Below are positions 44,770 through 55,330 of a DNA stretch of 64,000 nt, piece after piece. Source of the stretch: Stomorhina lunata. Lineage: Eukaryota > Arthropoda > Insecta > Diptera > Rhiniidae. The DNA is taken from the NCBI GenBank assembly GCA_933228675.1, contig OW121740.1, positions 57,227,000 through 57,290,999 of the forward strand, written 5' to 3'. The stretch's first letter is position 1, and the number at the start of each line of letters is the position of its first letter. The translations under genes were made by a program, and so were the position numbers. The notes beneath the pieces are model-generated. The model did not search any database. It worked only from the letters and a program-made list of their open reading frames with translations, and was not told the DNA's origin.

Positions 44770-45012
44770 ATGTTGACGTCGGTACCAAGGTAAATAAATA
44801 CTTTTACAACCTCGTAGCTATAGTTCTCAACGATCACATGTGGTCCAATTCTTAAGGATTGCCTGCTTGTAGAAACCTGCAGTTTTGTTTTGATTTATTG
44901 ACAACTGGACCCGTTTTATTACATTCCTTCTCGATTATAGAAAAGGCGGCAGTCGAATTGTGAAATGTGCGTCCGTGATATGATATCAATGTCATCGACA
45001 AACGCAAGTAGT
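44770..45012 (-). pseudogene. LINE family B RT fragment
   Basis: The reverse strand encodes LAFVDDIDIISRTH (YADD-type motif with Phe-Val), a degraded link, then VIVENYSYEVVKVFIYLGTD, matching EVVKEFVYLGTPV at 39640. Head-to-head with LINE family A inside hAT element 2. Confidence 0.75.
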
Positions 45013-45335
45013 ATGTGTTTTCTATTGCTGATATCGCTGCAGGTAAATTACGGTATTCGCTATTCGGTTATCAAAAATTAAAAGATTCTTCGAAGCAAAT
45101 TATTAAAGAAAGTTTTTTATTATTAATGTCCAGCCAATTTTTGGGTTGTCAAGCTTTTTTTCCCCTTATGTCCAGCATTTTCAGGATTTGTGTCTGGCAA
45201 CCATAGTTGTGTGATACTTAAGCGATCCATTTTCGTCAATGTGAGACTTTCAACTGAACAAAAAAAAATGGTTTAACAACATAGTTTGACAGATGTCGAA
45301 TTCCAGTCCTATACTTTTGAAATCAGTTCTACGCT

Positions 45336-46205
45336 CCGAGGATCTTCTGTCGATCAGTGTGTTTTCCTTGCTTAGTTTTTCCTAATAAATGTAATCTAAG
45401 AAGACTTTTTATCAACACTAAAGGAATTTGAGAAAAATCGTCAAATTTTACACTTTCGATTTTTATTTTGAACCAGTAGAATAGAGGATAGCTCCTATAG
45501 TACCACCTTAAAACGAGGTTTCCACCTCTTAAATATTTAAAACAACCAAACTTCCTCACTCAATAATTGGGGCCTTGGCAACACTGCTTTATAAAATTGA
45601 ACTCTTTACAATGATAATACAAATTATATTTAACAAAATAGAAAAATAAAAGTGCAACAAAAACTAAATAACAATATAAAACATAAAACTGTGTTATTTG
45701 TATGATTAAAATAAATGCAATTTCATAAATAACAATTTGCATACTCTTACACAGGCAAACATACACTAAACGAAATTCATATAAGAGCAGATTATTAACA
45801 AAGTTAGTAACTTCTCGTCACTTTGGTGTACAAAGTTGTCTTTGGTTTCTTAAAAATTTAAGAATATCAAAGAAGTTAGTAACATTTTTAAACTAGGAAT
45901 TATATTTGTAAAAATATAAGAGAAAACCTAGACATACAAAATTCAAAATTACTAATAATTAGTGATTTTAGATTTATTTCATATACTGTATTATAAATGT
46001 GTAGTATCGATCTTATTCCTAGAACTTAGCTTATGTGATACTTTATTCTATAACCTTTGATTTTTAATTTTTTACAAAAAAATTACCCAAACATCTCAAT
46101 TCAAAAGTTAAGAAATACACATAGGACATTTGGTACACCCTAAAAAAAAAATCAATCCATAAGCTATATATGTATCTAATATAAGTACTTTTAAATTTAC
46201 ATATA
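45336..46205. other. no gene recognised
   Basis: AT-rich. Short chance frames only. Confidence 0.4.
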
Positions 46206-47001
46206 AAACAAGTAAGAAAGTGCTATAGTCGGTCAAGCCCGACCATACTATCGTATGGTCGACTAAGGTGAAAGGTGTTCTTTTTCGTGTATAAAGACAA
46301 ATATTTGCTAAATTTGGCCATCATACAAACATTTTGTCAAAACTTATATATTTAAGCTGTTTCCGTCATTTGGACTTATATGAGAGGTAGGGTCAAATGT
46401 GGACCAATTTTCTCGAAATTTGGCAAGACTACAGTTTTTACAAGAATTATGTATGCAAAAAATAAACTCAAAATTCTTATTATCTTCAGATTTACGAGCG
46501 TTTTAGGGATTTAAAGAAAAGCTTTTTAAAGAAAAGTTTGTATGGGAGCTATGGTCAAATGTGGACCGATTTCAACGAAATTTGGTACAGTGATTTAAGT
46601 TTACATAAGCAGTATCTGATTTAAATTTCATGAAAAAATATTTATATTTGTGGCCAATATATCAATCCCGGAAAGTGGGACCTATGGGAGCTACCATAAA
46701 TAATGAATCGGTTTTGACGAATTTCAATAGCCATGGTCCCATTATCAAAAAAAAAAATGATCTGTGCCAAATTTCATCAAATTATCTTTAGAATTGCGAC
46801 CTGTAGTTTACATGGGGGTCCAGCCAGCCAGCCAGCCAGACGGACGGACGGACGGACGGACGGACATCGCTAAATCGACTCAGAAAGTGATTCTAAGCCT
46901 ATTGGTATATGTACTAAAAGGTGGGTCTAAGACAAATATTTCCATGCGTTACATACATCAGCACAAACTTATAATACCCTTTCCACCTATGGCGGTGAAG
47001 G
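46206..47001 (-). mobile_element. mini-me-like element, near full length
   Basis: Inverse copy from ACAAGTAAGAAAGTGCTATA to CCACCTATGGCGGTGAAGG, with a long GGACGGACGGACGGACGGAC tract (about 46840-46865). Almost the same extent as 28124-28900. Confidence 0.68.
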
Positions 47002-47004
47002 AAC

Positions 47005-47710
47005 ATAACATAATATATGTATGTCCATATATTGTACATTAACTTAATCCCTACTGAATTTGAATTGTATATTTTTACAAAAATCCAGCAGCAACAATTA
47101 CTAATATTATAGAAGAGATATGGATGTGGAGCAAATTCCAATGCAGACATTCGATATTTTTTACATAAGTTTATCTTTCAATTCAGGTGTCAATTTTAAA
47201 ACCCTGCAGTCGATCAAGTTAAGCAACTTAATTTTATTTTACTTAATTTTAATCTACATACAAATTTATCTTGTAAATGAATTTTCTGTTACTGAATTGC
47301 GCAAACGGCAGCCAAAAATTTGTATTACCAATAATTTTTAATAACAATGTAAAAGTTAGGTGCCATACATTTTTTGTGTAAATGCTTTTGGCTTCTAAAA
47401 AGAGTTTTTAGTTATTTAAAATTTAATGAATTTCATGCTGTTACCTTAACTATTTACATGACAGTATCATGTAAATAAGTTTAAATACATGTAGTTTAAG
47501 GGATACCTTTTTTCAATTAGAAGTTTTTTAAACACCCCGTTATATCTCCGAAACTAAAAGTTTCGGAGATATACTTTTTTGTTAAGATGTCAGGCCAGGA
47601 ATTGTGATTTTAATAATTACATATATTTTAAACCACTAAAGCTAGAAATAAAATTTATAGAGAAATTGATTGGAACGAAACAAATTTCAAACACGTATTG
47701 GGAACTTTTT
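47005..47710. other. no gene recognised
   Basis: AT-rich DNA with one palindrome (next entry). Confidence 0.4.
47541..47573. repeat. perfect 15-bp hairpin, 3-nt loop
   Basis: TATATCTCCGAAACT / AGTTTCGGAGATATA around AAA. Isolated. Confidence 0.85.
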
Positions 47711-48559
47711 TTATACCCTTCACCAATAGGTGAAAGGGTATTATAAGTTTGTGATTCCGTTTGTAATTTTTTTATTAGTGATCGTAGACCCCATAAAAAT
47801 TATACCGATCGACTCAGAATCTGGAGGAGAATCGATTAAGCGATGTCCGTCTGTCTGTCTGTCTGTCTGTCCGTCCGTCTGTCTGTTGAAATCAAGTTTC
47901 TGAAGCCCCTGGAGGATGGACATACATAAATTATATATCAGATTTTAGGAAATTCTCCCGCAATGAAAGCTATTAAATTTCATTAAAATCGGTTTATAAA
48001 CACCGAAAATATCGAAAAAATACCAAAAATTAGATGAAAATTTTAAAATTTTTTATTGAAACACATTTTTAAATAACAAGAGAAAAGAGATACTCCTGGT
48101 GTACATGTGCACTAAGAGAAAAATGACGATCTGATTTCAAGAAAAAAAATCTACAATATAAGATTGCGAAATCTTGAATTTTCAATCTTGAAAATATAGC
48201 CAGTAAGATTTATATTCTTAAATTTAAGAATAAATTCTTAGTTATGAGAATACAATCTAAAAATAACATGCAATTTGTTTGCTTTTAAGATTTTAATCTT
48301 ATTATAAGATTTTAAATCTTAATTTTTGATCGTATTCTTTATTTTAAGATTGTGATCTTGATTTCAAAATTTTATTCTTATTTTGAAGATTGTAAGTTCT
48401 AATCTTAAGATCGTATTCTTGATTTTGTAGATTTGTGTGCTTGTTTTAGGGAAATTTCTCAGTATTTTGTCATAAATTGCAATCCGCCGATCAAAGTAGT
48501 TGCGAAAAAGTGAAAAACTAATTTTTTGAGAAAAAATATAAATTTAATAAGAAATATAA

Positions 48560-49507
48560 ATGGAAAACCTTAATCCGAATGAAGTGATCCTTTTAAATAT
48601 TCCAATAGAAGGCAATTTAGTTCCGGTGTGTGATGGGGAGTATGAAATGAACTGCCCTTCAAAAGAAATTTCATTAGATTTCTTGGACGATGACGCGTTG
48701 CTGAAAAATCTTTTGAAAGAATTCGATCTGGAATGCGTTTTTCCGTACCTGCAGCGTAAGTTTTTCATCATATTTATAAATACATAAGTAAATTTCTTTA
48801 TAAAAAATTATATTTATTTAATTTGTTTCAGGCTCAAATGTAACTTTTAGAAGTCTGCAGTATATGAGAGCAGTGAAAAATTATTTGTCTGGAAAAATAA
48901 ACAGGTTTTAATATTTTATTTAGAAAGTAAATTAAACCACTAATAGTTTTGTCCTTTAGTTTGAAATTGATGAAGATACACTTTCGATGCCGTCGAAGGT
49001 AGGTCAGTGGCTACAAAAATGTCCAGATGTAACTTCCACTTCATCGTCTTCTGTAAATGTGGAAGTTAACAAAAAAGTGTTTGACAAGGTAAAAATATTA
49101 GATAATTACTTAATATTTACATTTAAATGTGTACAAAACATAAAATATTTTCGTTTATTTATATAGGATTTAGCTTCATTATTGAATGAATCAGTAAGTG
49201 GCAAAAACATCCTAAAATTTTATTAATCACACAAAGATTTAAACAATAACTATCGTGATGAGCTGATCCAGATTATAGTACATCAAATTCTAAAAAAGGA
49301 TCTCGCACTTCATCCTCACGATTTTCAAGATACATGGACAGAAATATGCACACTTTTTCCAACGGAAGATGAAGTCAAGGTATTTTTAGGATAAAATTTT
49401 TTACTAACTACCTATAATCTAAAATAAATTTTAAAATATAGGAATACTATTACATTCCTCGAAAGGGGGAAAAAAATAATAAAAAATGTATTTTATTTTA
49501 TCTTTAA
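48560..49507 (+). pseudogene. five-exon gene relic, uncharacterised arthropod protein type
   Basis: Proposed exons: 48560-48755, 48832-48904, 48960-49088, 49167-49379 and 49442-49507, with GT...AG introns of 50-80 bp. Exon 1 is acidic (MENLNPNEVILLNIPIEGN ... LDFLDDDALL) and leads into a helical, SAM-like stretch (LLKEFDLECVFPYLQR, then SNVTFRSLQYMRAVKNYLSG). Exon 3 has MPSKVGQWLQKCPD. Exon 4 has KNILKFY, a TAA stop, then NNNYRDELIQIIVHQILKKD and ICTLFPTEDEVK. Exon 5 has EYYYIPRKGEKNNK and soon stops. The NxYRDELIxxIV ... LFPTE ... YYIPRKGKK layout recalls uncharacterised proteins common in arthropods; I recall no function. Exon 2 ends one base short of the phase needed by exon 3, and exon 4 has an in-frame stop, so this copy is decayed. 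Confidence 0.6.
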
Positions 49508-49523
49508 ATACGAATACGATAAT

Positions 49524-49963
49524 AAGAAAAAACGTGCTTAAAATAAGATTTTCTGCTTGAAATCGAAACTTTTTCTGCTTGAAAGTAGAGTAAGTAAATG
49601 CGAAAAATCTTATTTTAAGAATAAAATCTTATTTTTCAAGATTGTTTGTAAGATCGCAATCTTGAAAAAGTTCTAAGAACAAGATCGATAATTAAGAATG
49701 CGTTCTTATTATTTAAGATTATGTTCTTATTAATTAAGAGTGCATTCTTAAAAATTAAGAATTTAATCTTAATTAATAAGAACACATTCTTAGTTATCGA
49801 TCCTGTGCTTAGATTTTTTTAAGATTGCGATCTTGCAAAGAATCTTAAAAAAATAAGATTTTATTCTCAAAATAAGATTTTTCGTATTTACTCTACTTTC
49901 AAGCAGAAAACGTTTCGATTTCAAGCAGAAAATCTTATTATCAGCACGTTTTTTCCCTGAGTG
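49524..49963. repeat. ~210-bp fold-back inverted repeat
   Basis: The left arm (AAAACGTGCTTAAAATAAGA, TTTTCTGCTTGAAATCGAAA, CTTTCTGCTTG-type repeat, then AAGATT words) is mirrored by the right arm ending AAGCAGAAAATCTTATTATC then AGCACGTTTTTTCCC. The centre is near 49740. Only a few mismatches are visible. Confidence 0.85.
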
Positions 49964-50300
49964 TGATAACATATTATATATCAAATTGTAGGAAATGGTT
50001 CCCCAAAGCACTCTGTAAAATTTTATCAAATTCGGTCCATAAACCAGTGAGATATCGCCAAAACACTTAATTTGATGTATTGCAAATTGCCCAAAGTACG
50101 CATTAGAGAATGTTTGTTGAAAAAATGAAATGCAGAAATAGGAAAAACCATCCTCCTTTAGCACGGACATACATAAATTTTATATCAGATTTTAGGAAAC
50201 TATTCCGCTAAGCACGTTATTAAATTTTATCAAAAGCGATCCATAAACAACTGAGAGATCGCCAAAACACTACTTGTGATGTGCAGCAAATTCCCCAAAG

Positions 50301-52121
50301 TACGTGTCTAAGAAATTTTGTTAACATTTTGTAAGTATTGTTTCAGCGATATCTCAGTTGTTTATGGACCGATTATGATGAAATTTGACAGCGTTCTTTG
50401 TGGGAGGATTTCTTTAAATCAGATGTATAAACTCTACAAATCTGATTATGAATACCATTCAAATTGTACCGAATCGGCAGGAGAATCGATTTCGCGACGT
50501 CCGTCCGTCTGTCTGTTTGTCTGTCCGTCCTTCCGTCCGTCTGTTTGTCTGTCCGTCCGCCCCTCCGTCTATTTGTCTGTCCGTCCGTCTACCTGTCTGT
50601 CCTTTTTTCTGTTGTAGTCAAGTTTTTGGAACTCCTGTTTTGTCGATATCTCAGATGTTTATTTTGATGAAATTTAATAGCGTACTTCGCAGGGGATTAC
50701 CTAAACTCTGATGCATTCGGCAATTTGTGGTAAATATAATTTAGTGTTTAAGCGATATATCAGGTGTTTTGATCGACAATGATGAAATTTAGGGTGAGAC
50801 GATATCCTAAAATTTTGTGTAAAATGCATATGTTTATACCTTCCAGGAGCTCCACAAATCTGATTTTAGCAGACAGACACACTGCATTTATCTTAATTTT
50901 GTGTCTGACTTTTGAAAATTATGATAACTTTTGAGAATGTATTATATATCAAATTATAGGTAATCTCCTAGGAAGTACAAAAATGCAACTGAGTACATGA
51001 TATCCGTTCAAAACCTCCATATGTATGTATGTATCTCACATATTAACGAAAATTTAAATTTTTTAATTGCAATTGGGAGAATTCCGTTCACGTTTCACAA
51101 TTGCTCCCGTATAACTTCGACTAAGGCAATCTCTTAGTAGCTAATAAATGACAAATTATAATAGATACAATGATGACATTTATTATAAAGACATTGTACA
51201 ATATCGTTATTGAGGGCGATAGCGCCTAAAATATACTTTCTAGACAACATTTGACAAAAGTATTTTAGATCTTTTGAAAAGTTCGGTATTGAAAATGGTC
51301 GAGCTCGGTTCACATTTAGTGAAATCTCCCATATAACCCCGACCGGGAATCACTTTAATGCTGATAAATTAAATCACATTATAATTGCACAAAGAACTAG
51401 AGCAAAACTTTATACACATCCATCGGACAGATCGAAAGAACAATACATCCCAAATATTATTGATGAAGTATTCATCTTAATTCCATTTAAAAGATATATA
51501 TTTCACGTATGTATCTAAAACTAAGAGTTTATACCCCATAATTCTAAGGCATGTTTACATTGACAATCATTGTTAAAGCTTTGACCTAAATCAGTCCGCT
51601 AACTTCAAAGTTTTACATAACTAATCAAGAACTAGTTGGATGATTCTTACGAATTAAAGTACACAACCCTCACTGGGCACTTCGTTTTTGGGTTGCATAC
51701 CAAATACTTAATCTTCATCAAATCGATGTGCTTTTGCAAATCTAAGGTCATCTACATTTTGAAGCATCTGTTATTAAGTGTTCGTAAAATAGACACATAT
51801 ATCGAAGCTACTGGCTGGCTTAAATAAGCATTCTCTACCTGCCCAACCTAACCTTTGGGTCAATAACTATTCTAGATGATGACGCCACCGAAAAGCTTTT
51901 CGTTTTCCGACATAGCTAAATATTGCTAGGAATTACATTTAGTATGAACAAAAGAAAATTAATATACATATCAAGCATTTGTGTGGGGCTCAACTAAGCC
52001 AGTAATCAGAAACTATATAACTATTAATATATTCTTACGATTTTGTACTTTACGTTTGGAACACCATTTGTGAAGGGTATCCAAGATTCGGCAAAGCCGA
52101 ATATACCACTCTTACTTGTTT
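50301..52121 (+). mobile_element. mini-me-like, second subfamily, 3' part
   Basis: A second core (GAGAATCGATTTCGCGACGT) and a long (GTCY)n tract, then diffuse AT-rich sequence. It ends GAAGGGTATCCAAGATTCGG, CAAAGCCGAATATACC and TCTTACTTGTTT, with a hairpin just before the terminus. The start is uncertain because repeated blocks (AGATATCGCCAAAACACT) blur the border with the preceding copy. Confidence 0.5.
50495..50612. repeat. (GTCY)n microsatellite
   Basis: GTCCGTCCGTCTGTCTGTTT-type repeats for almost 120 bp with a few interruptions (CTTCC, CCCTCC, TACC). It sits directly after the mini-me core, as in the other copies. Overlapping open frames here are repeat artefacts. Confidence 0.95.
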
Positions 52122-52149
52122 AATTTATGGGTTAACAAAATTGAACTTA

Positions 52150-52310
52150 GAGATAGTGCTACAAGTTTGTGCTAATGTTTGAAGCGCTTAGAAACTTTTA
52201 AGTATACCGATCGGAGTAAGGCCTAGTAACTTTTAAGTATACCAATCGAATAAAAGCAACTTTGTGAGTTAATTTCTCCATGTTCATACTATTGGCTGGC
52301 TATTTATTTA
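52150..52310 (+). mobile_element. diverged mini-me fragment
   Basis: CTACAAGTTTGTGCTAATGT, TTTAAGTATACCAATCGA and TTTGTGAGTTAATTTCTCCA follow the 5' mini-me order with an internal duplication of the AACTTTTAAGTATACC segment. Confidence 0.4.
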
Positions 52311-52326
52311 AAGCTTCTTCATCTAA

Positions 52327-52960
52327 GTACTTACTTACTTAAATGGCCTATATTACAACCTGTTTAGGTCAAAGGCCGAACACATTTTAGAATTTTATGC
52401 TCTTCGATTTTGTGCGCATATTCTCCAACTTCATAGGCCAAGCTTGGATAAATTTTCTTTTACTTGGTCTTTCCATCGAAGTTTCGGACTTATACTTCTA
52501 CGAGTTCCCTCGGGATCATTTTCGAACACTTCACTTTCTGGATTATTTTCATCTATTTGCACAACATGTTCTAGCCAATGCAAACGATAGAACGAGTTTT
52601 ACAATGTCAATGTCTGCGAATAATGCACACAGCCTATGATTAAATCGTTGTTGAAATTTGTTGTTCATGATGATTGGACCATAGATTTTTCGTAGGATCT
52701 TCCTCTTAAAGACACCAAGAATAGCTTCATCTGCGGTGGACATATAACGCCATCATCGTTGATTTGTTCAGGCATGTCATCTTGGTCGCTTTCATTTGCA
52801 ACCAACAACTTGCAAAAGTACTCCTTCCACAGTTTTAATACGCTTTCTGTATCAGTAACCAGATATCCTTGATCGTCCTTACAGGAAAACATAAAGTTGC
52901 CAAATTTACGTACTTCATTAAAAAGTTTTACTGTAGTGTATTGCACTAAGATTCCCATTT
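52327..52960 (-). pseudogene. LINE family B with internal deletion
   Basis: The reverse strand from 52958 encodes VKLFNEVRKFGNFMFSCKDD, QGYLVTDTESVLKLWKEYFC and SDQDDMPEQINDDGV (linker upstream of the RT). It then jumps at about 52740 straight to ADEAILGVFKRKILRKIYGP, the C-terminal segment, and on to the 3' tail at 52327 (TTACTTACTTAAA on plus). The whole polymerase core is missing, an internal deletion. Same 3' end as the other family B copies. Confidence 0.82.
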
Positions 52961-53304
52961 ATTACAAATTATTTATTATTGTAATAAATAGTTTTTTTAA
53001 TAAAACCAAAAAATGTTGGTGGGGAAACCTTTCCTCGACGCGTTTCGATGGTTTACGTACTTTATTTTGTATTGTATACATCTCAATCTCTTCAAACACA
53101 CATTTTATTTTTTCTGCGGAATATTAGTTTTCTTCCCTCTTTATCTCTCGATATCTTTCTAAAGATCCACTAGTAGCTACAGAGTTGCCGTGTAGACCGC
53201 ATTTTTCTCAGCAGTGGCGTTTTTTTCTAGGAGTGGGTTTTTTTTATCGTTCTTATGGGAGAACGAGCGGCACTTGTTTGCTCACTACTTTAAAGGCTGT
53301 TAAC
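52961..53304. other. no gene recognised
   Basis: AT-rich spacer without recognised repeats. Confidence 0.4.
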
Positions 53305-53425
53305 CACGATACCACGTGGAGGTAAGTGTCCACAGTAAAGATGAAAGATAGACCAAGATTAGCCTGGGTTTACCAAGTTAAACCGATCAGAAACATTGCT
53401 TGGTATCCAACATTCCCTGCATCAT
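53305..53425 (+). repeat. short dispersed repeat (ACCACGAGGAGG family)
   Basis: ACCACGTGGAGG, TGTCCACAG, TTTACCAAGTTAA and TTGCTTGGTATCCAACATTC match 690-790 in order. Confidence 0.65.
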
Positions 53426-53439
53426 CCTTTTTTTATATA

Positions 53440-53915
53440 AATAAAAAGCACTAAAATCACTTTTTACCCAAAAAAAAAACAGGCCAAAAATACGATTTTT
53501 CAAATATTAACTTTAAACACTTATAACTTTTTATGTAGCAAAGTTTTGAAAGCACTTCTAGCTTGTAAAATTTTGTTCTTTTTTTTAGAGAACTTTGAAT
53601 CAAGAAAAACGGTTTACATAAAGATCAGATACATATTAGCAAAAATTTGGGACAAAAATTTTAAATTTTTTAAGTCGAATATCTTAAAAACCCTAAGAGA
53701 TAGGACCTGCGTGTACAGATTTTTTGTTGATCTTAACGTAAGTATTTGTTGTATAGTCGTATAGTAGTTCTTTAAATCGGTTAGAAAATGCCAATTATAT
53801 ATCGTTTTAAATGATTTATGAGTCTGAGGTGGCCTACTTTTGGTGCCGATTGTGACGCCGTAGTAAAGGCTTTCTAGGTTCAAAACTTAAGCTCCACAAC
53901 ACTTTTGCTATATGC
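53440..53915. mobile_element. right part of the 11220-12455 TIR element family
   Basis: AAAATCACTTTTTACCCAAA, ATTAACTTTAAACACTTATA, GAGAACTTTGAATCAAGAAA, ... GGTTCAAAACTTAAGCTCCA and CTTTTGCTATAT are collinear with 11950-12455. The opposite terminal repeat is absent. Confidence 0.7.
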
Positions 53916-53924
53916 ACCAAAAAT

Positions 53925-54135
53925 TGTGCGTTTATTATCAAGGCCTGTACGTTGATAATCTTTGAAGTTACGACCTGTACCTTGATAACAAGTTTACATG
54001 GATATCCAGCCAGCCGAACGGACATTCTTAAAACAACTCAAAAAGTGGAAACAGGGTTTCAGACCAATATTTTTATGCGTTAAAGACATCAGCGTAAGCC
54101 CAATATACCCTTTCGAGCTATGGTAGTGATGGGTA
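53925..54135 (-). mobile_element. diverged mini-me fragment
   Basis: The order ACGACCTGTACCTTGATAAC, CATGGATATCCAGCCAGCC, AACTCAAAAAGTGG, GCGTTAAAGACATCAGCG, TATACCC/GGGTATA is that of an inverse mini-me copy. Confidence 0.5.
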
Positions 54136-54181
54136 TAATAAAAACTTTAGCACAATGGGATCGTTTAACACACTGTTGTAG

Positions 54182-54290
<109 letters not shown>

Positions 54291-54425
54291 AATTCCCCGA
54301 CAACATTCCAATTGGAACAAGGGGTACTTCTCTCAATGAACTGCATCCGATTCTATTTTTAGACTCATTAAAAGGGACCTACTTTTTAGCTCCGGCTCCG
54401 AACGGCAAATGCATTAGTTACAGAA
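54291..54425 (-). repeat. dispersed repeat (GCCGTTCGGAGCCGGAG)
   Basis: Inverse of 33098-33240 (CGACAACATTCCAATTGGAA, GGTACTTCTCTCAATGA, TAGACTCATTAAAAGGGACC, CTCCGGCTCCGAACGGCAAA). Confidence 0.65.
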
Positions 54426-54440
54426 CTAGGGTTTATATTC

Positions 54441-55158
54441 AAATAGTGCTATCTACAAATTCACAATTTTACAGGAGAGCGAAAAAACCGTTTTTGTCAT
54501 TAACCATAATTGTAATAAACAAACTTTGTTTTACAATACCATACAAATTGGGGCCAAGATTTTGTACAAATTAAGTTTTTTAACTAACTCCTTATATTTG
54601 CGCTTCTATAGTAGTTAGCACTTTTTACGAGTTAAAATTGGATCGTTTCAAATACTAAAGCAAGTAGATAGCATTATTTTAACAACAAAAAAATAAAATA
54701 TAATGAAAATTTAGACTCTTATCAAAATATCACGAATTTTAATTAAAATAATAAGTTTTTTTAATAAAACCAGATTTATTCAAATCATATTAATAAAATT
54801 CAAGGTATTCTCTTTATATGACCTTTATTTACAATCTGTTAAGGTCAAAGGCTGAGCATATTTTAGAAATCCATGATTACAGTTCGTTGTAGGGAAATGT
54901 GGTCCATTTTGTTGTTTTATCACTAATAACAATGTATATTTTCTAACAATTGTTATTATTTCGACAAATATTTGTTATGAAGATAGCACTATTTTTTGAT
55001 TATGAGTAGATAGCACAAACAGAATTTATAAAAAAAATATTTTAGAATTATTTTTCTTTCTTAAAATTTATATGGCATATGACAGATAAGCCAAGGAACA
55101 CGTTTCTATAAAAAACCATTTTGGTCGAAAATGTAGATAGCACTTTTTGAGTATAAAG
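54441..55158. mobile_element. TIR element with repeated TAGATAGCAC words
   Basis: AGTGCTATCTACAAATTC near the left end is inverse to GAAAATGTAGATAGCACT near the right end. Further GTAGATAGCA-type words lie at about 54610, 54662, 54980 and 55010. Non-coding interior, with a LINE family B tail inserted at 54815-54875. No target duplication recognised; superfamily open. Confidence 0.5.
54815..54875 (-). mobile_element. LINE family B 3' tail, very short
   Basis: ATGACCTTTATTTACAATCT, GTTAAGGTCAAAGGCTGAGC and TTTTAGAAATCCATG match the last ~60 bp of the family (inverse). Confidence 0.65.
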
Positions 55159-55249
55159 CGTCGAGAAGTTTTACATAGCCTAATACTCAATAATCAGTGG
55201 CTAGGCAAGTGAGGTGAACCGCTGCTTTTTTGAATTTTTTTTTTTCAAG

Positions 55250-55322
55250 TGGGTCGACCGAGGATTGATCTTGGGACCTCTGGTGGCTAGGCGGATGACT
55301 AACCTGCTATACCACGGCGGTT
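55250..55322 (-). mobile_element. tRNA-derived SINE candidate
   Basis: The reverse strand TGGTATAGCAGGTTAGTCAT and AAGATCAATCCTCGG correspond to A and B boxes. Same head as 40299-40375. Confidence 0.55.
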
Positions 55323-55330
55323 CACTGTAG

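Larger units (their letters stand above)
43448..45205. mobile_element. hAT element 2, 8-bp target duplication
   Basis: TIRs TAGGGTTGCCAGTC ... GTCTGGCAACCATA are flanked by GTTGTGTG on each side (43440-43447 and 45206-45213). Several TGTCCAG words lie near both ends. The middle is occupied by LINE family A (43620-44765) and an opposed LINE family B piece (44770-45012); no hAT transposase is seen. The insertion interrupts the eighth or so codon of the copy 6 transposase. Confidence 0.9.
41919..45335 (-). mobile_element. DD41D element, copy 6, split by two hAT insertions
   Basis: The reverse strand reads, from 45330: TTTCAAAAGTATAGGACTGG (shared with copy 5), the transposase start (MDRLSITQ), hAT insertion 2 (43448-45205), then RIKIIK ... 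the helix-turn-helix segment (HNRPTTQAIGK), an internal deletion, the catalytic-side remnant (FPGRVISRR, RSCDLTPLDFV), hAT insertion 3 (41971-42956) and the C-terminal GHLNDVVFHT near 41950. Without the two insertions the element would be about 670 bp. The left terminal repeat is not evident. Confidence 0.8.
48110..49963. mobile_element. TIR element with CACT ends carrying a spliced gene
   Basis: Left CACTAAGAGAAAAATGACG and right (inverse) CACTCAGGGAAAAAACGTG form short TIRs (12 of the first 14 match), with TG next to each end (48108-48109 and 49964-49965). CACT ends and a 2-bp duplication would fit a CACTA/EnSpm-like element, but the evidence is thin. Both end regions are dense in AAGATT/AATCTT words, and the right 440 bp form a large palindrome. 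The interior holds a five-exon relic gene. Inserted in a mini-me body. Confidence 0.6.
47712..50300 (+). mobile_element. mini-me-like, second subfamily, interrupted
   Basis: Starts TATACCCTTCACCAATAGGT and GTTTGTGATTCCGTTTGTAA. The core GAGAATCGATTAAGCGATGT is followed by (GTCT)n at 47847-47885. The body is interrupted by the TIR element 48110-49963 and resumes with ATATATCAAATTGTAGGAAA. The subfamily differs from the other copies in its GATTCCG motif. Confidence 0.6.

Noticed and set aside
48544..48771. Reverse-strand 75-codon frame
   Set aside because: Antisense of exon 1 of the spliced relic gene, which has better splice and domain support.
50318..50711. Three overlapping Arg/Ser/Val-rich frames
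   Set aside because: Translation of the (GTCY)n tract in a mini-me-like element.
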